Shown: positions 1 to 8,207, counted from the first letter of the stretch. The stretch is 12,321 nt of DNA from Flavobacteriaceae bacterium (GCA_002687665.1 NZAX01000028.1:5358-17678); one strand, 5' to 3'. A program made the numbers and translations. The notes: a model not told the origin generated them from the sequence alone.

Positions 1-902
1 GGCTTTCCTTTAGATTTTTGATAGCTATTTTTAAAATGTGTTCTCCAATTACAAAAAGCAACTGCTTGTAACCAAGAAATCCCAACAACTGGATAGTCCT
101 GAAAAGCGGGGTGAGAGAAGTACTCGTTGTGCATAGGCTCATTATACGAGTATATAAAGTCTTTAATCCAAACCGTGGTGTCAGGATATATTTGAATTTG
201 TTCTTGCTTAATGTAGGGTTTGCGATCAATGAATTTTTGACGGGTTCTTTTAGATTCGGCTGCAGCTGCCTCTGCATCAAACCAAGTGTACTTATAAACC
301 AATTTGGTTACGTCAATTTTCATTTCACCATTGTACCATAAATCTGGTGGTAGGTACATGGAATCCATAACTTCAGAATAGGCTTGATCAGGATAATCCC
401 CCGTTTCCCAATAAATGTCATTGTCCCAATTAAGTGGTCTTCCAGCATACATGTCTTCACTAAGATCATAATAGTTTGTGCGCATATACTTCTGAAATTC
501 ACTTAATTTGGAGGTGTCGGCATCACTAAAAGAAAATTCACCGATTCCATCTTTATTTTCCTCCCCAAGCTCAAGTTCATCTGCTTTTCTGGCCAAAAGA
601 GCCATTGTGACAGAGTCTTTAACCCAATATACAAATTGTCTGTACTCTCCGTTGGTAATTTCTGTTTCATCCATATAAAAAGAAGGAACCGTAACAGTTC
701 TTGCTGCTGCGTTATTTAGACGGGCAACGTCCTCATCAGACTTTCCCATAATAAACGCACCACCTTCTATGAGGGTCATTCCATATGGTTTCTCAGGAAA
801 CCATTTCTTTTGCTTTACCCCTATCAATTCACCCCTGTTTTTCTTACCACAACTCAAAATGGTGAGCATTATTAATGGGAGCATAAGAAGTCTCTTTATC
901 AT
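1..902 (-). CDS. gldK: GldK, type IX secretion/gliding lipoprotein (3' end cut by window edge)
   Basis: The first 300 residues are visible; the C-terminus lies beyond the left edge. The frame is open from an ATG at 902-900. Residues 1-18 form a lipoprotein signal: positive Lys3/Arg4, a hydrophobic stretch, then ILSC with Cys18 as the lipidated residue. From about residue 38 the protein matches the formylglycine-generating-enzyme/sulfatase-modifying fold: PYGM at 40-42 region, IEGGAF 45-50, MGKSDED 52-58, then SFYMDETEITNGEYRQF (74-90) and a later VVGISWLQAVAFCNW block (272-286). In the family, GldK (PorK) pairs with GldN to form a periplasmic ring attached to the outer membrane in the type IX secretion system; it is not known as an enzyme. 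In many relatives gldL, gldM and gldN follow, and here they would lie off the left edge. The gene lies 137 bp downstream of the arginase-fold gene on the same strand. Identification as GldK rather than a generic FGE protein rests on the lipoprotein signal and the SDED/YMDETEIT pattern. Confidence 0.9.
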   Translation of the reverse strand, partial: MIKRLLMLPLIMLTILSCGKKNRGELIGVKQKKWFPEKPYGMTLIEGGAFIMGKSDEDVARLNNAAARTVTVPSFYMDETEITNGEYRQFVYWVKDSVTMALLARKADELELGEENKDGIGEFSFSDADTSKLSEFQKYMRTNYYDLSEDMYAGRPLNWDNDIYWETGDYPDQAYSEVMDSMYLPPDLWYNGEMKIDVTKLVYKYTWFDAEAAAAESKRTRQKFIDRKPYIKQEQIQIYPDTTVWIKDFIYSYNEPMHNEYFSHPAFQDYPVVGISWLQAVAFCNWRTHFKNSYQKSKGK

Positions 903-1007
903 AACAGGCGATAGTAAGTATCTCTTAGATAAGTGTAAAACTAAATTATTTTTCACTGTTTATATTTTTCTCAATCATAATCCAAATGCCCATACATATT
1001 TTAAAGG

Positions 1008-1015
1008 CAAAAATA
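1008..1015 (-). promoter_or_regulatory. Possible -7 promoter element upstream of gldK
   Basis: Read on the minus strand this is TATTTTTG, a full match to the Bacteroidota -7 consensus TAnnTTTG, about 105 bp before the gldK ATG and inside the 137-bp gap after the arginase-fold gene. A TTTG at 1032-1029 (minus) is only 13 bp upstream, which is closer than the usual -33 spacing of roughly 19-21 bp. In DNA this AT-rich a chance match is easy. If real, gldK could be transcribed separately from topA. Apart from this I see nothing recognisable in the 903-1039 gap. Confidence 0.25.
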
Positions 1016-1039
1016 AGAATTTAAATTTCAAATAGTTAA

Positions 1040-2185
1040 CTACATTCTTTTTGTCGCCTTCCACCACATATCGGGAATTTTGTCATTGCATGCATCCAAA
1101 TAATCCTGGTGCGTGCAAGGTAATAACGCAGTTGTTTTATTTTTATTATCCATATAGCTTTGATTTATTATTTCCATCCACCATCGATTACTTTTTTCGC
1201 TTTGATAAAAAACCATTTTGATATCGGATAAAGCTACTGTATACTTGGTAAAACCGATACTAGTCAGGACTGGATACTCATCAAATCTATTGTTAAAACC
1301 TTCAATAAAATACCAAACAATTTGACTCAATAATTTGTGAGAAACCATTGTATTGGGTGGCTCAAAAGCTCCAAAAAAGTCAATTCGGTCACTGATTCCT
1401 GCATATCTAGCCATAGCACATATGGTTCTGGAATCAATCCCATTTGGGGGACCCGAAGGATGATTGAGAGCACTCCATCTTAGGGCTTTCATATCGAATC
1501 CAGCAATATTAGAGTCTCTAAAAAAAGGTTCTGATTTAGCTACATCATCCAATAAAACTCCTAACCTGAGAGAATCAAAGTGAAGTTTTTCCATCAAATC
1601 CAATTCCTCTTGGGCAATATAGTAGCTTTGATATCCAAGATTTGTGAAATTATAAAGAAAATTTGGCTGCTCCATGATGATACTGCTCATGTAGGATCTA
1701 CCTGAGATCAATTCTTCTTCCTGCGAAAAATCAAATTGATTGTCTACAGATACAATATTTACTAATTGATTGATATCTTGATAGGATTGGTATATGGGAA
1801 AAATAAGATCATGACTCCCACCAATTACTATTCCCACAATGTTGAGTTGTCGGAGATGAATACAGATTTCTTTTAGTGCAAAATAGGTGTCCTCAGGAGT
1901 AGCACCATTGGGTAAATCACCCAAATCACAGATTTTAAAACTCCAATTTCCTGGAAAAAGTTGGTAAAATGACTTTCTAAACTCCTCGATCTTGTAGACT
2001 GAAGATGGGAAGAAAGCATTTCTGATTTCAGAAATTCCTATGATGGCGATACTTGTGTTTTTCAGGTCTGGGAAACCTTTTTGTTTAGTATGAATTTCAA
2101 TGTTTTTTCCCAAAGCCTGGTTTGGGTTTAAGACCATTGAGGAGAGCACCTCCTCTGAAACAGGAACAAGAGACTCAAGGCTCAT
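1040..2185 (-). CDS. Arginase/formimidoylglutamase-fold protein with degenerate metal site
   Basis: 381 residues, similar in pattern to the ureohydrolase (arginase, agmatinase, formimidoylglutamase) superfamily. The first metal-site motif is GGSHD at 122-126, corresponding to the family GGDHS/GGxH with His125 kept. The second is SVDNQFD (146-152), where active enzymes have DAHxD; Asp148 and Asp152 are kept but the central His is Gln150. The third, GFDMKAL (229-235), replaces the usual SxDxD; Asp231 is kept but the second Asp is Lys233. A following HPSGPPNGI (242-250) is like the APG loop region. So four of six metal ligands remain, and a normal binuclear manganese site is unlikely. The ATG overlaps the topA stop (shared ATGA, 2185-2182), indicating translational coupling. 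gldK follows. Annotation pipelines may call it formimidoylglutamase, but no histidine-degradation (hut) gene is nearby. Fold assignment is fairly firm; function is unknown. Confidence 0.8.
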   Translation of the reverse strand: MSLESLVPVSEEVLSSMVLNPNQALGKNIEIHTKQKGFPDLKNTSIAIIGISEIRNAFFPSSVYKIEEFRKSFYQLFPGNWSFKICDLGDLPNGATPEDTYFALKEICIHLRQLNIVGIVIGGSHDLIFPIYQSYQDINQLVNIVSVDNQFDFSQEEELISGRSYMSSIIMEQPNFLYNFTNLGYQSYYIAQEELDLMEKLHFDSLRLGVLLDDVAKSEPFFRDSNIAGFDMKALRWSALNHPSGPPNGIDSRTICAMARYAGISDRIDFFGAFEPPNTMVSHKLLSQIVWYFIEGFNNRFDEYPVLTSIGFTKYTVALSDIKMVFYQSEKSNRWWMEIINQSYMDNKNKTTALLPCTHQDYLDACNDKIPDMWWKATKRM

Positions 2186-4641
2186 TTTTTCTTTTTAGCC
2201 GTTTTGGGTTTTAAGTACTTAAATGCTTCCTCGAGGGTAATTTTGGTAGGGTCAATATCTTTTCCCAATTCCACTTTTTTACTGCCCTTGATTATATTGG
2301 ATCTTCCCCATCTTCCCTTTTCAATTCTAATAGCCTCTTGAGGCCATTCTTTGATTAGTTTTTCTTTTTCTTTTATGATTTTCTCTTTGATAAGGATTTC
2401 AATTTCCTCGTTTGTAAGATTATCGAAATCGTACTTTTTATTTACATTTATAAAAAGACCATTCCACTTTAAAAAAGGACCAAAACGACCTTTTCCTTTT
2501 GTAACAGGAAGTTGGTTGAACGAGTAAATTGGCGCATTTGATGCTCTCTTTTCTTCAATCAAAGCTATGGCTCTATCCAATTCGACCGACATAGGGTCCA
2601 ATTCTTTGGGTAGAGAAACAAACATGTCTTGGAATTTGACATAAGGGCCGAATCTACCATTGTTAACTGTAACCTCTTGATCCTGGTATATACCAATAGA
2701 CTTAGGTAACTTAAAAAGCTCCAATGCATCTTCAAGCTCTAGGGACTCCAACTGCTGACCTGGAGCTAAACTGACAAAAATGGGCTTTTCCTCATCTTCG
2801 GGTTCACCTATTTGAGCGATGGGACCAAATCGTCCCAATCTTACTTTGACTACCCTGCCCGACTTGGGATCTTTTCCCAAAATTCGTTCTCCTGACTCTC
2901 TGTTAGCATTTTCCTTTACAAAATCTATTGTTTTTTGAAAACCATCGTAAAAGCCTTTGATCATGCTGGTCCAGTTTTCAGATCCATCGGCAATTTGATC
3001 AAAACTTTGTTCTACTTTGGCTGTAAAACTGTAATCCAAAATATTGGTGAAATTGGCAACCAAAAAGTCATTTACAATAGTCCCTACATCAGTCGGAACT
3101 AATTTTCCCTTGTTAGCCCCCACCTTTTCCTTCAAAGATTTGGTAATGACCAGGTTGTCGACTACTTGTAATTGAGTATAGGAACGATTCTCTCCATCAG
3201 AAGTTCCTTTTTCAATGTATTTTCTGTTTTGAATAGTTGAAATCGTCGGAGCATAGGTTGAAGGACGTCCAATCCCTAATTCTTCGAGCTTTTTGACCAA
3301 TGAGGCCTCCGTAAAGCGATAAGGAGGTCGAGAAAATCTTTGGTTGGCCTCCATAGTCTCTAGGTTGAGTTCCTCTCCATGATTGACCGAAGGTAACAAA
3401 TCATTTTGTTCATCCGACTCTTCATCTACCCCTTCCAAATAGACCTTCAAAAAGCCATCAAAAGTGATGACCTCCCCTTTAGCAACAAAATTTTCCGAAT
3501 GTGTACTTGATGCTATTTTTAATTGAGTTCGTTCCAATTTGGCATCACTCATTTGAGAGGCTATGGCTCTTTTCCAGATCAATTCATACAAGCGGGACTG
3601 GTCGTAATCCAAATTGACTTTGGACCTACTGAAATCAGTTGGTCTTATCGCTTCGTGGGCCTCCTGCGCCCCCTTGCTTTTAGATTTATATTTTCTTGGT
3701 TTTTTATAAGCTTCTCCAAATTTACTTTCAATTTGTTTCAAAGCCACTTGCTGTGCTTCATTTGACAAATTCACACTGTCTGTCCTCATATAAGTGATCA
3801 ATCCAGCTTCATAAAGACGCTGTGCCATGTTCATGGTTTTACTGACTGAAAAATAAAGTTTCCTCGCTGCCTCTTGCTGTAATGTTGATGTTGTAAATGG
3901 AGCTGTTGGACTTTTAGATGCTGGTTTTTTTTCAATCGCATCAATCTTAAAATTAGCTGACTTGTTAAGATTCAAAAACGCCTCTGTTGCCTCGGAGGAA
4001 TCAAATGTCTTAGAAAGTATAGCATTAATTGATTTATTCTTTTGGGTGGAAAAAACTGCTTGTGTTTTGAAAGATTCTTGTGGAATGAAGGCATTGATCT
4101 CTCGCTCCCGCTCGACAATAAGTCTTACCGAAACTGATTGAACCCTTCCTGCCGACAACCCCCCTTTAACTTTTCGCCACAAAACAGGGGACAACTGATA
4201 ACCCACCAAACGATCTAGCACTCTTCTGGCCTGCTGCGCGTTAACCAAGTTATAATTGATATCTCTGGGGTTTTCAATGGCATCCAGAATAGCAGATTTG
4301 GTAATTTCATTAAAAACAATCCTTTTGGTACTGTCCGATTTCAAACCCAAGGTATTGGCAAGGTGCCAAGCAATGGCCTCTCCCTCTCGATCTTCATCAC
4401 TGGCTAACCAAACCATTTTCATTTTTTTAACCAATGATTTCAGTTCACTAACCACTTTCTTTTTCTCGGAGGAAACAATGTATTTTGGAGAAAAATCTTT
4501 GTCAACATCAACTCCTAGTTCATTAGCAGGTAGGTCAGCGATATGACCATAACTGGAGGCAACCTTAAAATCTTTACCGAGAAATTTCTCGATTGTTTTT
4601 GCTTTTGCGGTTGATTCAACGATTACAAGATTACTGGCCAT
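2182..4641 (-). CDS. topA: Type I DNA topoisomerase (omega protein, type IA)
   Basis: 819 residues, close to the usual length for TopA. It relaxes negative supercoils by cutting one DNA strand through a 5'-phosphotyrosine link. The TOPRIM domain fills the N-terminus (about 1-140), with Glu9 and the acidic triad Asp82/Asp84/Glu86 in SDEDREGEAI. The catalytic tyrosine is Tyr284 in GLITYMRTDS, with Arg286 beside it; the conserved GIGRPSTYA lies at 456-464. The C-terminal part has no Cys4 zinc fingers. Instead it carries four glycine-rich TopA C-terminal repeats, starting near residues 602 (GRFGPI), 662 (GRFGPY), 718 (GRFGPF) and 776 (GRWGR), then a basic tail TAKKKK likely to help DNA binding. 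The last repeat departs from GRFGP. The ATG at 4641 places TOPRIM directly at the start, as expected; the upstream ATG at 4648 is out of frame. First gene of a probable topA/arginase-fold/gldK run. Confidence 0.97.
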   Translation of the reverse strand: MASNLVIVESTAKAKTIEKFLGKDFKVASSYGHIADLPANELGVDVDKDFSPKYIVSSEKKKVVSELKSLVKKMKMVWLASDEDREGEAIAWHLANTLGLKSDSTKRIVFNEITKSAILDAIENPRDINYNLVNAQQARRVLDRLVGYQLSPVLWRKVKGGLSAGRVQSVSVRLIVEREREINAFIPQESFKTQAVFSTQKNKSINAILSKTFDSSEATEAFLNLNKSANFKIDAIEKKPASKSPTAPFTTSTLQQEAARKLYFSVSKTMNMAQRLYEAGLITYMRTDSVNLSNEAQQVALKQIESKFGEAYKKPRKYKSKSKGAQEAHEAIRPTDFSRSKVNLDYDQSRLYELIWKRAIASQMSDAKLERTQLKIASSTHSENFVAKGEVITFDGFLKVYLEGVDEESDEQNDLLPSVNHGEELNLETMEANQRFSRPPYRFTEASLVKKLEELGIGRPSTYAPTISTIQNRKYIEKGTSDGENRSYTQLQVVDNLVITKSLKEKVGANKGKLVPTDVGTIVNDFLVANFTNILDYSFTAKVEQSFDQIADGSENWTSMIKGFYDGFQKTIDFVKENANRESGERILGKDPKSGRVVKVRLGRFGPIAQIGEPEDEEKPIFVSLAPGQQLESLELEDALELFKLPKSIGIYQDQEVTVNNGRFGPYVKFQDMFVSLPKELDPMSVELDRAIALIEEKRASNAPIYSFNQLPVTKGKGRFGPFLKWNGLFINVNKKYDFDNLTNEEIEILIKEKIIKEKEKLIKEWPQEAIRIEKGRWGRSNIIKGSKKVELGKDIDPTKITLEEAFKYLKPKTAKKKK

Positions 4642-4660
4642 ATCTTCATTTTTTCGAAAG

Positions 4661-4687
4661 CAAAATTATGTAGTTTTTTTTTAACAA
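4661..4687 (-). promoter_or_regulatory. Candidate topA promoter (Bacteroidota type)
   Basis: On the minus strand, TAATTTTG at 4668-4661 matches the Bacteroidota -7 consensus TAnnTTTG, with a TTG at 4687-4685, 16 bp upstream, as a possible short -33 element. Transcription would then begin around 4655, giving a leader of only some 14 nt before the topA ATG at 4641. The spacing is a little short for the consensus, so the -33 assignment is weak; the -7 element and its location are the better support. Confidence 0.4.
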
Positions 4688-4893
4688 TCTTACTAAAATC
4701 AATCAACTACTGTAATTTTTAAAATTTATAAAGTCATAAAGATTGAACTAAGGCATTTAGATTCATAAACATTTAACCCTGTTTTTGTTAAAGAATTTCA
4801 TTTTTGAAGGTACACTTTTATAATATACTCTTGTTCACTGTCGAATCAAGAAATTAAACCCAAATTAAAACATGACAAAAAGGCAGTTTTAAT

Positions 4894-4901
4894 TATATTT
4901 G
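4894..4901 (+). promoter_or_regulatory. Candidate -7 promoter element for the miaB operon
   Basis: TATATTTG matches the TAnnTTTG -7 consensus and lies 26 bp before the miaB ATG. I find no good TTTG/TTG at the expected -33 distance (around 4870-4875 reads ACATGAC), so the promoter is incomplete by consensus. It is the best candidate for starting the five-gene run miaB to secG. The rest of the divergent region 4642-4893 is AT-rich with no open frame, hairpin or RNA family that I recognise. Confidence 0.4.
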
Positions 4902-4927
4902 CAACAGAATTACCGATCCTGAATGTA

Positions 4928-6424
4928 ATGACAAAAATCACGATAAAAGACCCTTATGCTTTTAACGGTGCCGCACTGACAAAAGAGAGTTCCCTGCCAA
5001 ATACAGGTGTTTTGTCAAAAAAAAAGAATAATACATTTAAAGCCAAAAAGCATTTTTACATTGAATCTTATGGTTGTCAGATGAACTTTTCTGACAGTGA
5101 AATTGTTGCTTCCATTTTGAACAAAGAGGGCTATGAACTCACCGAAAAGCTTGAATATGCCAACTTGATTTTAGTAAACACATGCTCAATCAGAGAAAAA
5201 GCCGAAAAAACTGTAAGAAAAAGACTGGAACTTTTTAATGGGCTTAAACGTAAAAATAAAAATCTCAAAATCGGGGTATTAGGTTGCATGGCAGAGCGTC
5301 TTAAACATAAATTTCTGGATGAGGAAAAAATGGTGGATATAGTGGTTGGACCAGATGCATACAAAGACCTCCCAAATCTTTTGAGAGAGGCTGAGGCAGA
5401 AAGAGAGGCCGTGAATGTGATCCTATCCAAAGAAGAAACCTATGGTGATATAGCTCCTGTTAGATTGGCCACCAATGGAGTGAGTGCTTTTGTTACCATT
5501 ACCAGAGGATGTGATAATATGTGTACTTTTTGTGTTGTACCATTTACTAGGGGTAGAGAAAGAAGCAGGGATCCCAAAAGTGTAATGGAAGAAATTGCTC
5601 AACTGGCTCAAAATGGATATAAAGAAGTTACACTTTTAGGGCAAAATGTCGATAGCTATTTGTGGTATGGTGGCGGATTGAAAAAAGACTTCTCAAAAGC
5701 TACCCCTCTTCAACAGAAAACAGCGGTTAGATTTTCTAACCTTCTAGAGTTGGTGGCAAAAACCCATCCAGATATAAGAATTCGTTTTTCTACTTCCAAC
5801 CCCCAAGATATGTCGCTTGCTGTCATTCATACTATGGCTAAGTATGACAACATTTGCAATTATATCCATCTGCCTGTGCAATCCGGAAGTAATAATATTC
5901 TAAAAAAAATGAACCGACTGCACAGTAGGGAGGAGTATTTCGAATTGATCGATAATATTCGTAAAAACATTCCCGATTGTGGCATTTCTCATGATATGAT
6001 TGCAGGTTTTCCATCAGAAACAGAGCAAGATCACCAAGACACCCTGAGCTTGATGAATTATGTTAAATATGATTTTGGTTTTATGTTTGCCTACTCAGAG
6101 CGTCCTGGAACACTAGCTGCCAAAAAAATTGAAAATAATGTCTCTGAACCAACCAAAAAAAGGAGGCTCCAAGAAATAATAGACTTGCAAAGAGTTCACA
6201 GCGAATATAGAACCAAAGAGTTTATTGGAAAAACAGTATGTGTACTAATTGAAAAAAGCTCCAAAAGATCGAGTGACTTTTGGAGTGGAAGAACCAGTCA
6301 AAATACCGTAGCTGTTTTTCCCAAAGAAAAATATAAAGTAGGAGATTTTGTTGACGTAAAGATCGAAGAAGTGACTTCTGCCACTCTGATCGGAACTGCA
6401 ATGAGTCACTCATCATCAATTTGA
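4928..6424 (+). CDS. miaB: tRNA-2-methylthio-N6-dimethylallyladenosine synthase
   Basis: 498 residues. MiaB is a radical-SAM methylthiotransferase that converts i6A37 to ms2i6A37 in tRNAs reading UNN codons. Three domains are visible. The N-terminal MTTase (UPF0004) domain has the three cluster cysteines Cys50 (ESYGCQMNFSD), Cys86 (NTCSIREKA) and Cys120 (GVLGCMAER). The radical SAM domain has CxxxCxxC at Cys195/Cys199/Cys202 (TRGCDNMCTFC), followed by the family motifs LLGQNVDSY (236-244) and HLPVQSGS. A C-terminal TRAM domain (about 432-494) would bind RNA. The lack of a CdkAL1/MtaB-type domain pattern, together with NTCSIRE and GQNVDSY, favours MiaB over RimO or MtaB. About 40 poorly conserved residues precede the MTTase domain; the ATG at 4928 is the only start I see soon after the candidate promoter. 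First gene of a tight run; the next ATG begins 4 bp after its stop. Confidence 0.96.
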   Translation: MTKITIKDPYAFNGAALTKESSLPNTGVLSKKKNNTFKAKKHFYIESYGCQMNFSDSEIVASILNKEGYELTEKLEYANLILVNTCSIREKAEKTVRKRLELFNGLKRKNKNLKIGVLGCMAERLKHKFLDEEKMVDIVVGPDAYKDLPNLLREAEAEREAVNVILSKEETYGDIAPVRLATNGVSAFVTITRGCDNMCTFCVVPFTRGRERSRDPKSVMEEIAQLAQNGYKEVTLLGQNVDSYLWYGGGLKKDFSKATPLQQKTAVRFSNLLELVAKTHPDIRIRFSTSNPQDMSLAVIHTMAKYDNICNYIHLPVQSGSNNILKKMNRLHSREEYFELIDNIRKNIPDCGISHDMIAGFPSETEQDHQDTLSLMNYVKYDFGFMFAYSERPGTLAAKKIENNVSEPTKKRRLQEIIDLQRVHSEYRTKEFIGKTVCVLIEKSSKRSSDFWSGRTSQNTVAVFPKEKYKVGDFVDVKIEEVTSATLIGTAMSHSSSI

Positions 6425-6428
6425 AATT

Positions 6429-7691
6429 ATGGAATCGATACAACACATCAAACAGCGTTTTGGAATAATCGGAAACGATGATGGCCTTAACAGAGCTCTG
6501 AAAAAAGCCCTACTGGTGTCTGGCACAGAAATTACTGTTCTGGTTACTGGCGAAAGTGGTGTAGGTAAAGAAAATATCCCAAAAATAATCCATCAATTCT
6601 CACCAAGAAAACATGCTAAATACATTGCGGTAAACTGTGGTGCAATTCCTGAAGGTACAATTGACAGTGAGCTTTTTGGTCACGAAAAAGGGGCTTTTAC
6701 AGGGGCCACCACCACAAGAAGTGGTTATTTTGAAGTAGCTGATGGTGGAACCATCTTTCTCGATGAAGTGGGAGAGCTTCCCTTGGCCACACAAGTAAGG
6801 CTTCTGAGGATATTAGAAAATGGAGAATTCATGAAAGTAGGTTCTTCAAAAGTCCAAAAAACAGATGTAAGAATTGTTGCAGCCACAAATGTAAAAATGA
6901 ATGAAGCCATTAAAAAAGGGAAATTCAGAGAAGACCTTTTTTATCGATTGAGTACAGTAGAAATTCACTTGCCACCACTGAGAGACAGAAAGCAAGACAT
7001 CCCTCTTTTATTTAGAAAGTTTGCTTCTGATTTCGCTCAGAAGTATAAAATGCCAACCCTCAGATTGGATGATAATGCACAATTAGTTTTGGAGCAATAC
7101 AGGTGGAGTGGTAATATTAGACAATTGCGCAACATAGCAGAACAAGTCTCTGTTTTGGAAAAAAACAGAACCCTTGATGCAAATACCTTGAAAAATTATC
7201 TTCCCAACATAGGGTCTCAACTTCCTGCTGTGATTGACCGATCAGATAAAGAAGCAGATTTTTCTTCCGAAAGAGAAATTCTCTATAAAGTACTCTTCGA
7301 TATGAAGAATGATCTCAATGACTTGAAAAAACTCACCCATGAGTTGATGGAGAATGAAAATATGTCATCGGTCCAAAAAAATAATCCAGATCTGATCAAA
7401 AAAATATACGGTGAGCTTGAAGATCAAAACAAAACTGTTGAATTCATTAACCCAGAAAGCAAAGCTAACACACACAGCAACACTCCTCCAATCAGTCAAT
7501 ACGACTATGCCGAAACGGTAATTGAAGAGGAACCCTTATCTTTATTGGAAAAAGAAATTGAAATGATTAAGCAAGCTCTTAAAAGAAGTAACGGTAAAAG
7601 AAAAATAGCGGCAAAAGAATTGGGTATTTCAGAAAGGACCCTATATCGAAAAATCAAACAATTTGACCTACAAGGCGACGAAAATGAATAG
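6429..7691 (+). CDS. Sigma-54-interacting transcriptional activator (AAA+, Fis-type HTH), no sensor domain
   Basis: 420 residues. The protein opens almost directly with the sigma-54 activator AAA+ domain (about 13-245): Walker A GESGVGKE (41-48), the sigma-54-contacting loop GAFTGA (88-93), Walker B GGTIFLDE (106-113), arginine-finger region FREDLFYRL (166-174; Arg167, Arg173), and sensor II GNIRQL (228-233, where GNxREL is usual). All residues for ATP hydrolysis and sigma-54 remodelling are present. No receiver, GAF or PAS domain precedes it, so activity is not set by an attached sensor. A long, charged linker (about 260-370) with a probable coiled coil near 280-335 leads to a Fis-type helix-turn-helix at 390-411 (KIAAKELGISERTLYRKIKQ). 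It sits between miaB (4-bp gap) and lptE (8-bp overlap), a gene order I recall from many Bacteroidota. Its target promoters cannot be told from this gene; the sequence before groES is one candidate. Confidence 0.93.
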   Translation: MESIQHIKQRFGIIGNDDGLNRALKKALLVSGTEITVLVTGESGVGKENIPKIIHQFSPRKHAKYIAVNCGAIPEGTIDSELFGHEKGAFTGATTTRSGYFEVADGGTIFLDEVGELPLATQVRLLRILENGEFMKVGSSKVQKTDVRIVAATNVKMNEAIKKGKFREDLFYRLSTVEIHLPPLRDRKQDIPLLFRKFASDFAQKYKMPTLRLDDNAQLVLEQYRWSGNIRQLRNIAEQVSVLEKNRTLDANTLKNYLPNIGSQLPAVIDRSDKEADFSSEREILYKVLFDMKNDLNDLKKLTHELMENENMSSVQKNNPDLIKKIYGELEDQNKTVEFINPESKANTHSNTPPISQYDYAETVIEEEPLSLLEKEIEMIKQALKRSNGKRKIAAKELGISERTLYRKIKQFDLQGDENE

Positions 7692-8202
7692 AATTTTCAT
7701 CAATCTTTTTTTTATTTTGCTTATTGGTGTTGAAGCTTGCGGAATATACTCCTTTACCGGAGCATCAATTCCTTCCGGTGCATCGACTTTCCAAGTCAAT
7801 TTTTTTGAAAATCAAGCTGGCAGTAGACCAGGCTCTACAGTTGAACCAGGATTGGATAGAGATTTTACCCTAGCACTTCAAGATATTATTTTGGGCCAGA
7901 CCAATCTGAATTTGGTCAACTCCGGCGGTGATTTGGTTTACGAAGGAGAAATTACCCAATACAGTATAACTCCAATGACGTCAACCGCAAAACTTACAGC
8001 TGCTCAAAACCGGCTGACGATGAATGTGAACCTTCGCTATTTCAACACCAAAAACGAAGAAGATGATTTCGAAAGTCAATTCTCATTTTTTTATGATTTT
8101 CCTGCCGAAAAACAACTTTATGACATTCAGGGATCAGCACATGATGAAATTTTTGAGAGGATTACCCAAGACATATTTAACGCAACACTTGCTAAGTGGT
8201 AA
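7684..8202 (+). CDS. lptE: LptE family LPS-assembly lipoprotein
   Basis: 172 residues from the ATG at 7684. I prefer this over an in-frame start at 7663 because it puts a signal peptide at the very N-terminus (MNRIFINLFFILLIG) ending in VEAC, with Cys19 as the probable lipidation site, and it overlaps the preceding stop by only 8 bp. The mature start CGIYSFTGASIPSGA is the hallmark of Bacteroidota LptE-like proteins, followed by FTLALQDIILGQTNLNLV and GDLVYEGEITQYSITP. In the family, LptE plugs the LptD barrel and helps insert lipopolysaccharide in the outer leaflet of the outer membrane. Glu at the -2 position of the lipobox is unusual; small or aliphatic residues are typical. LptE proteins of this phylum differ strongly from the E. 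coli protein, so the assignment is by family pattern. The next ATG lies 5 bp after the stop. Confidence 0.88.
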   Translation: MNRIFINLFFILLIGVEACGIYSFTGASIPSGASTFQVNFFENQAGSRPGSTVEPGLDRDFTLALQDIILGQTNLNLVNSGGDLVYEGEITQYSITPMTSTAKLTAAQNRLTMNVNLRYFNTKNEEDDFESQFSFFYDFPAEKQLYDIQGSAHDEIFERITQDIFNATLAKW

Positions 8203-8207
8203 GTAGA

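Noticed and set aside
769..1035. An 88-codon plus-strand frame across the gldK start and the gap before it
   Set aside because: It lies opposite the clear gldK signal-peptide region and its product has no recognisable features; it is an antisense shadow.
4642..4927. A small RNA or riboswitch in the topA/miaB divergent region
   Set aside because: I see AT-rich sequence with promoter-like elements only, and no stable GC-containing hairpin, terminator or known aptamer core.
4928..5047. The roughly 40-residue N-terminal extension of MiaB as a novel domain
   Set aside because: It is short, low in conserved character, and such leaders before the MTTase domain are common; nothing supports a separate function.
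6519..6533. TGGCAC-N5-TTAC, a near sigma-54 promoter match
   Set aside because: It is inside the coding sequence of the sigma-54 activator itself, lacks the -12 GC, and no gene start lies at a sensible distance downstream.
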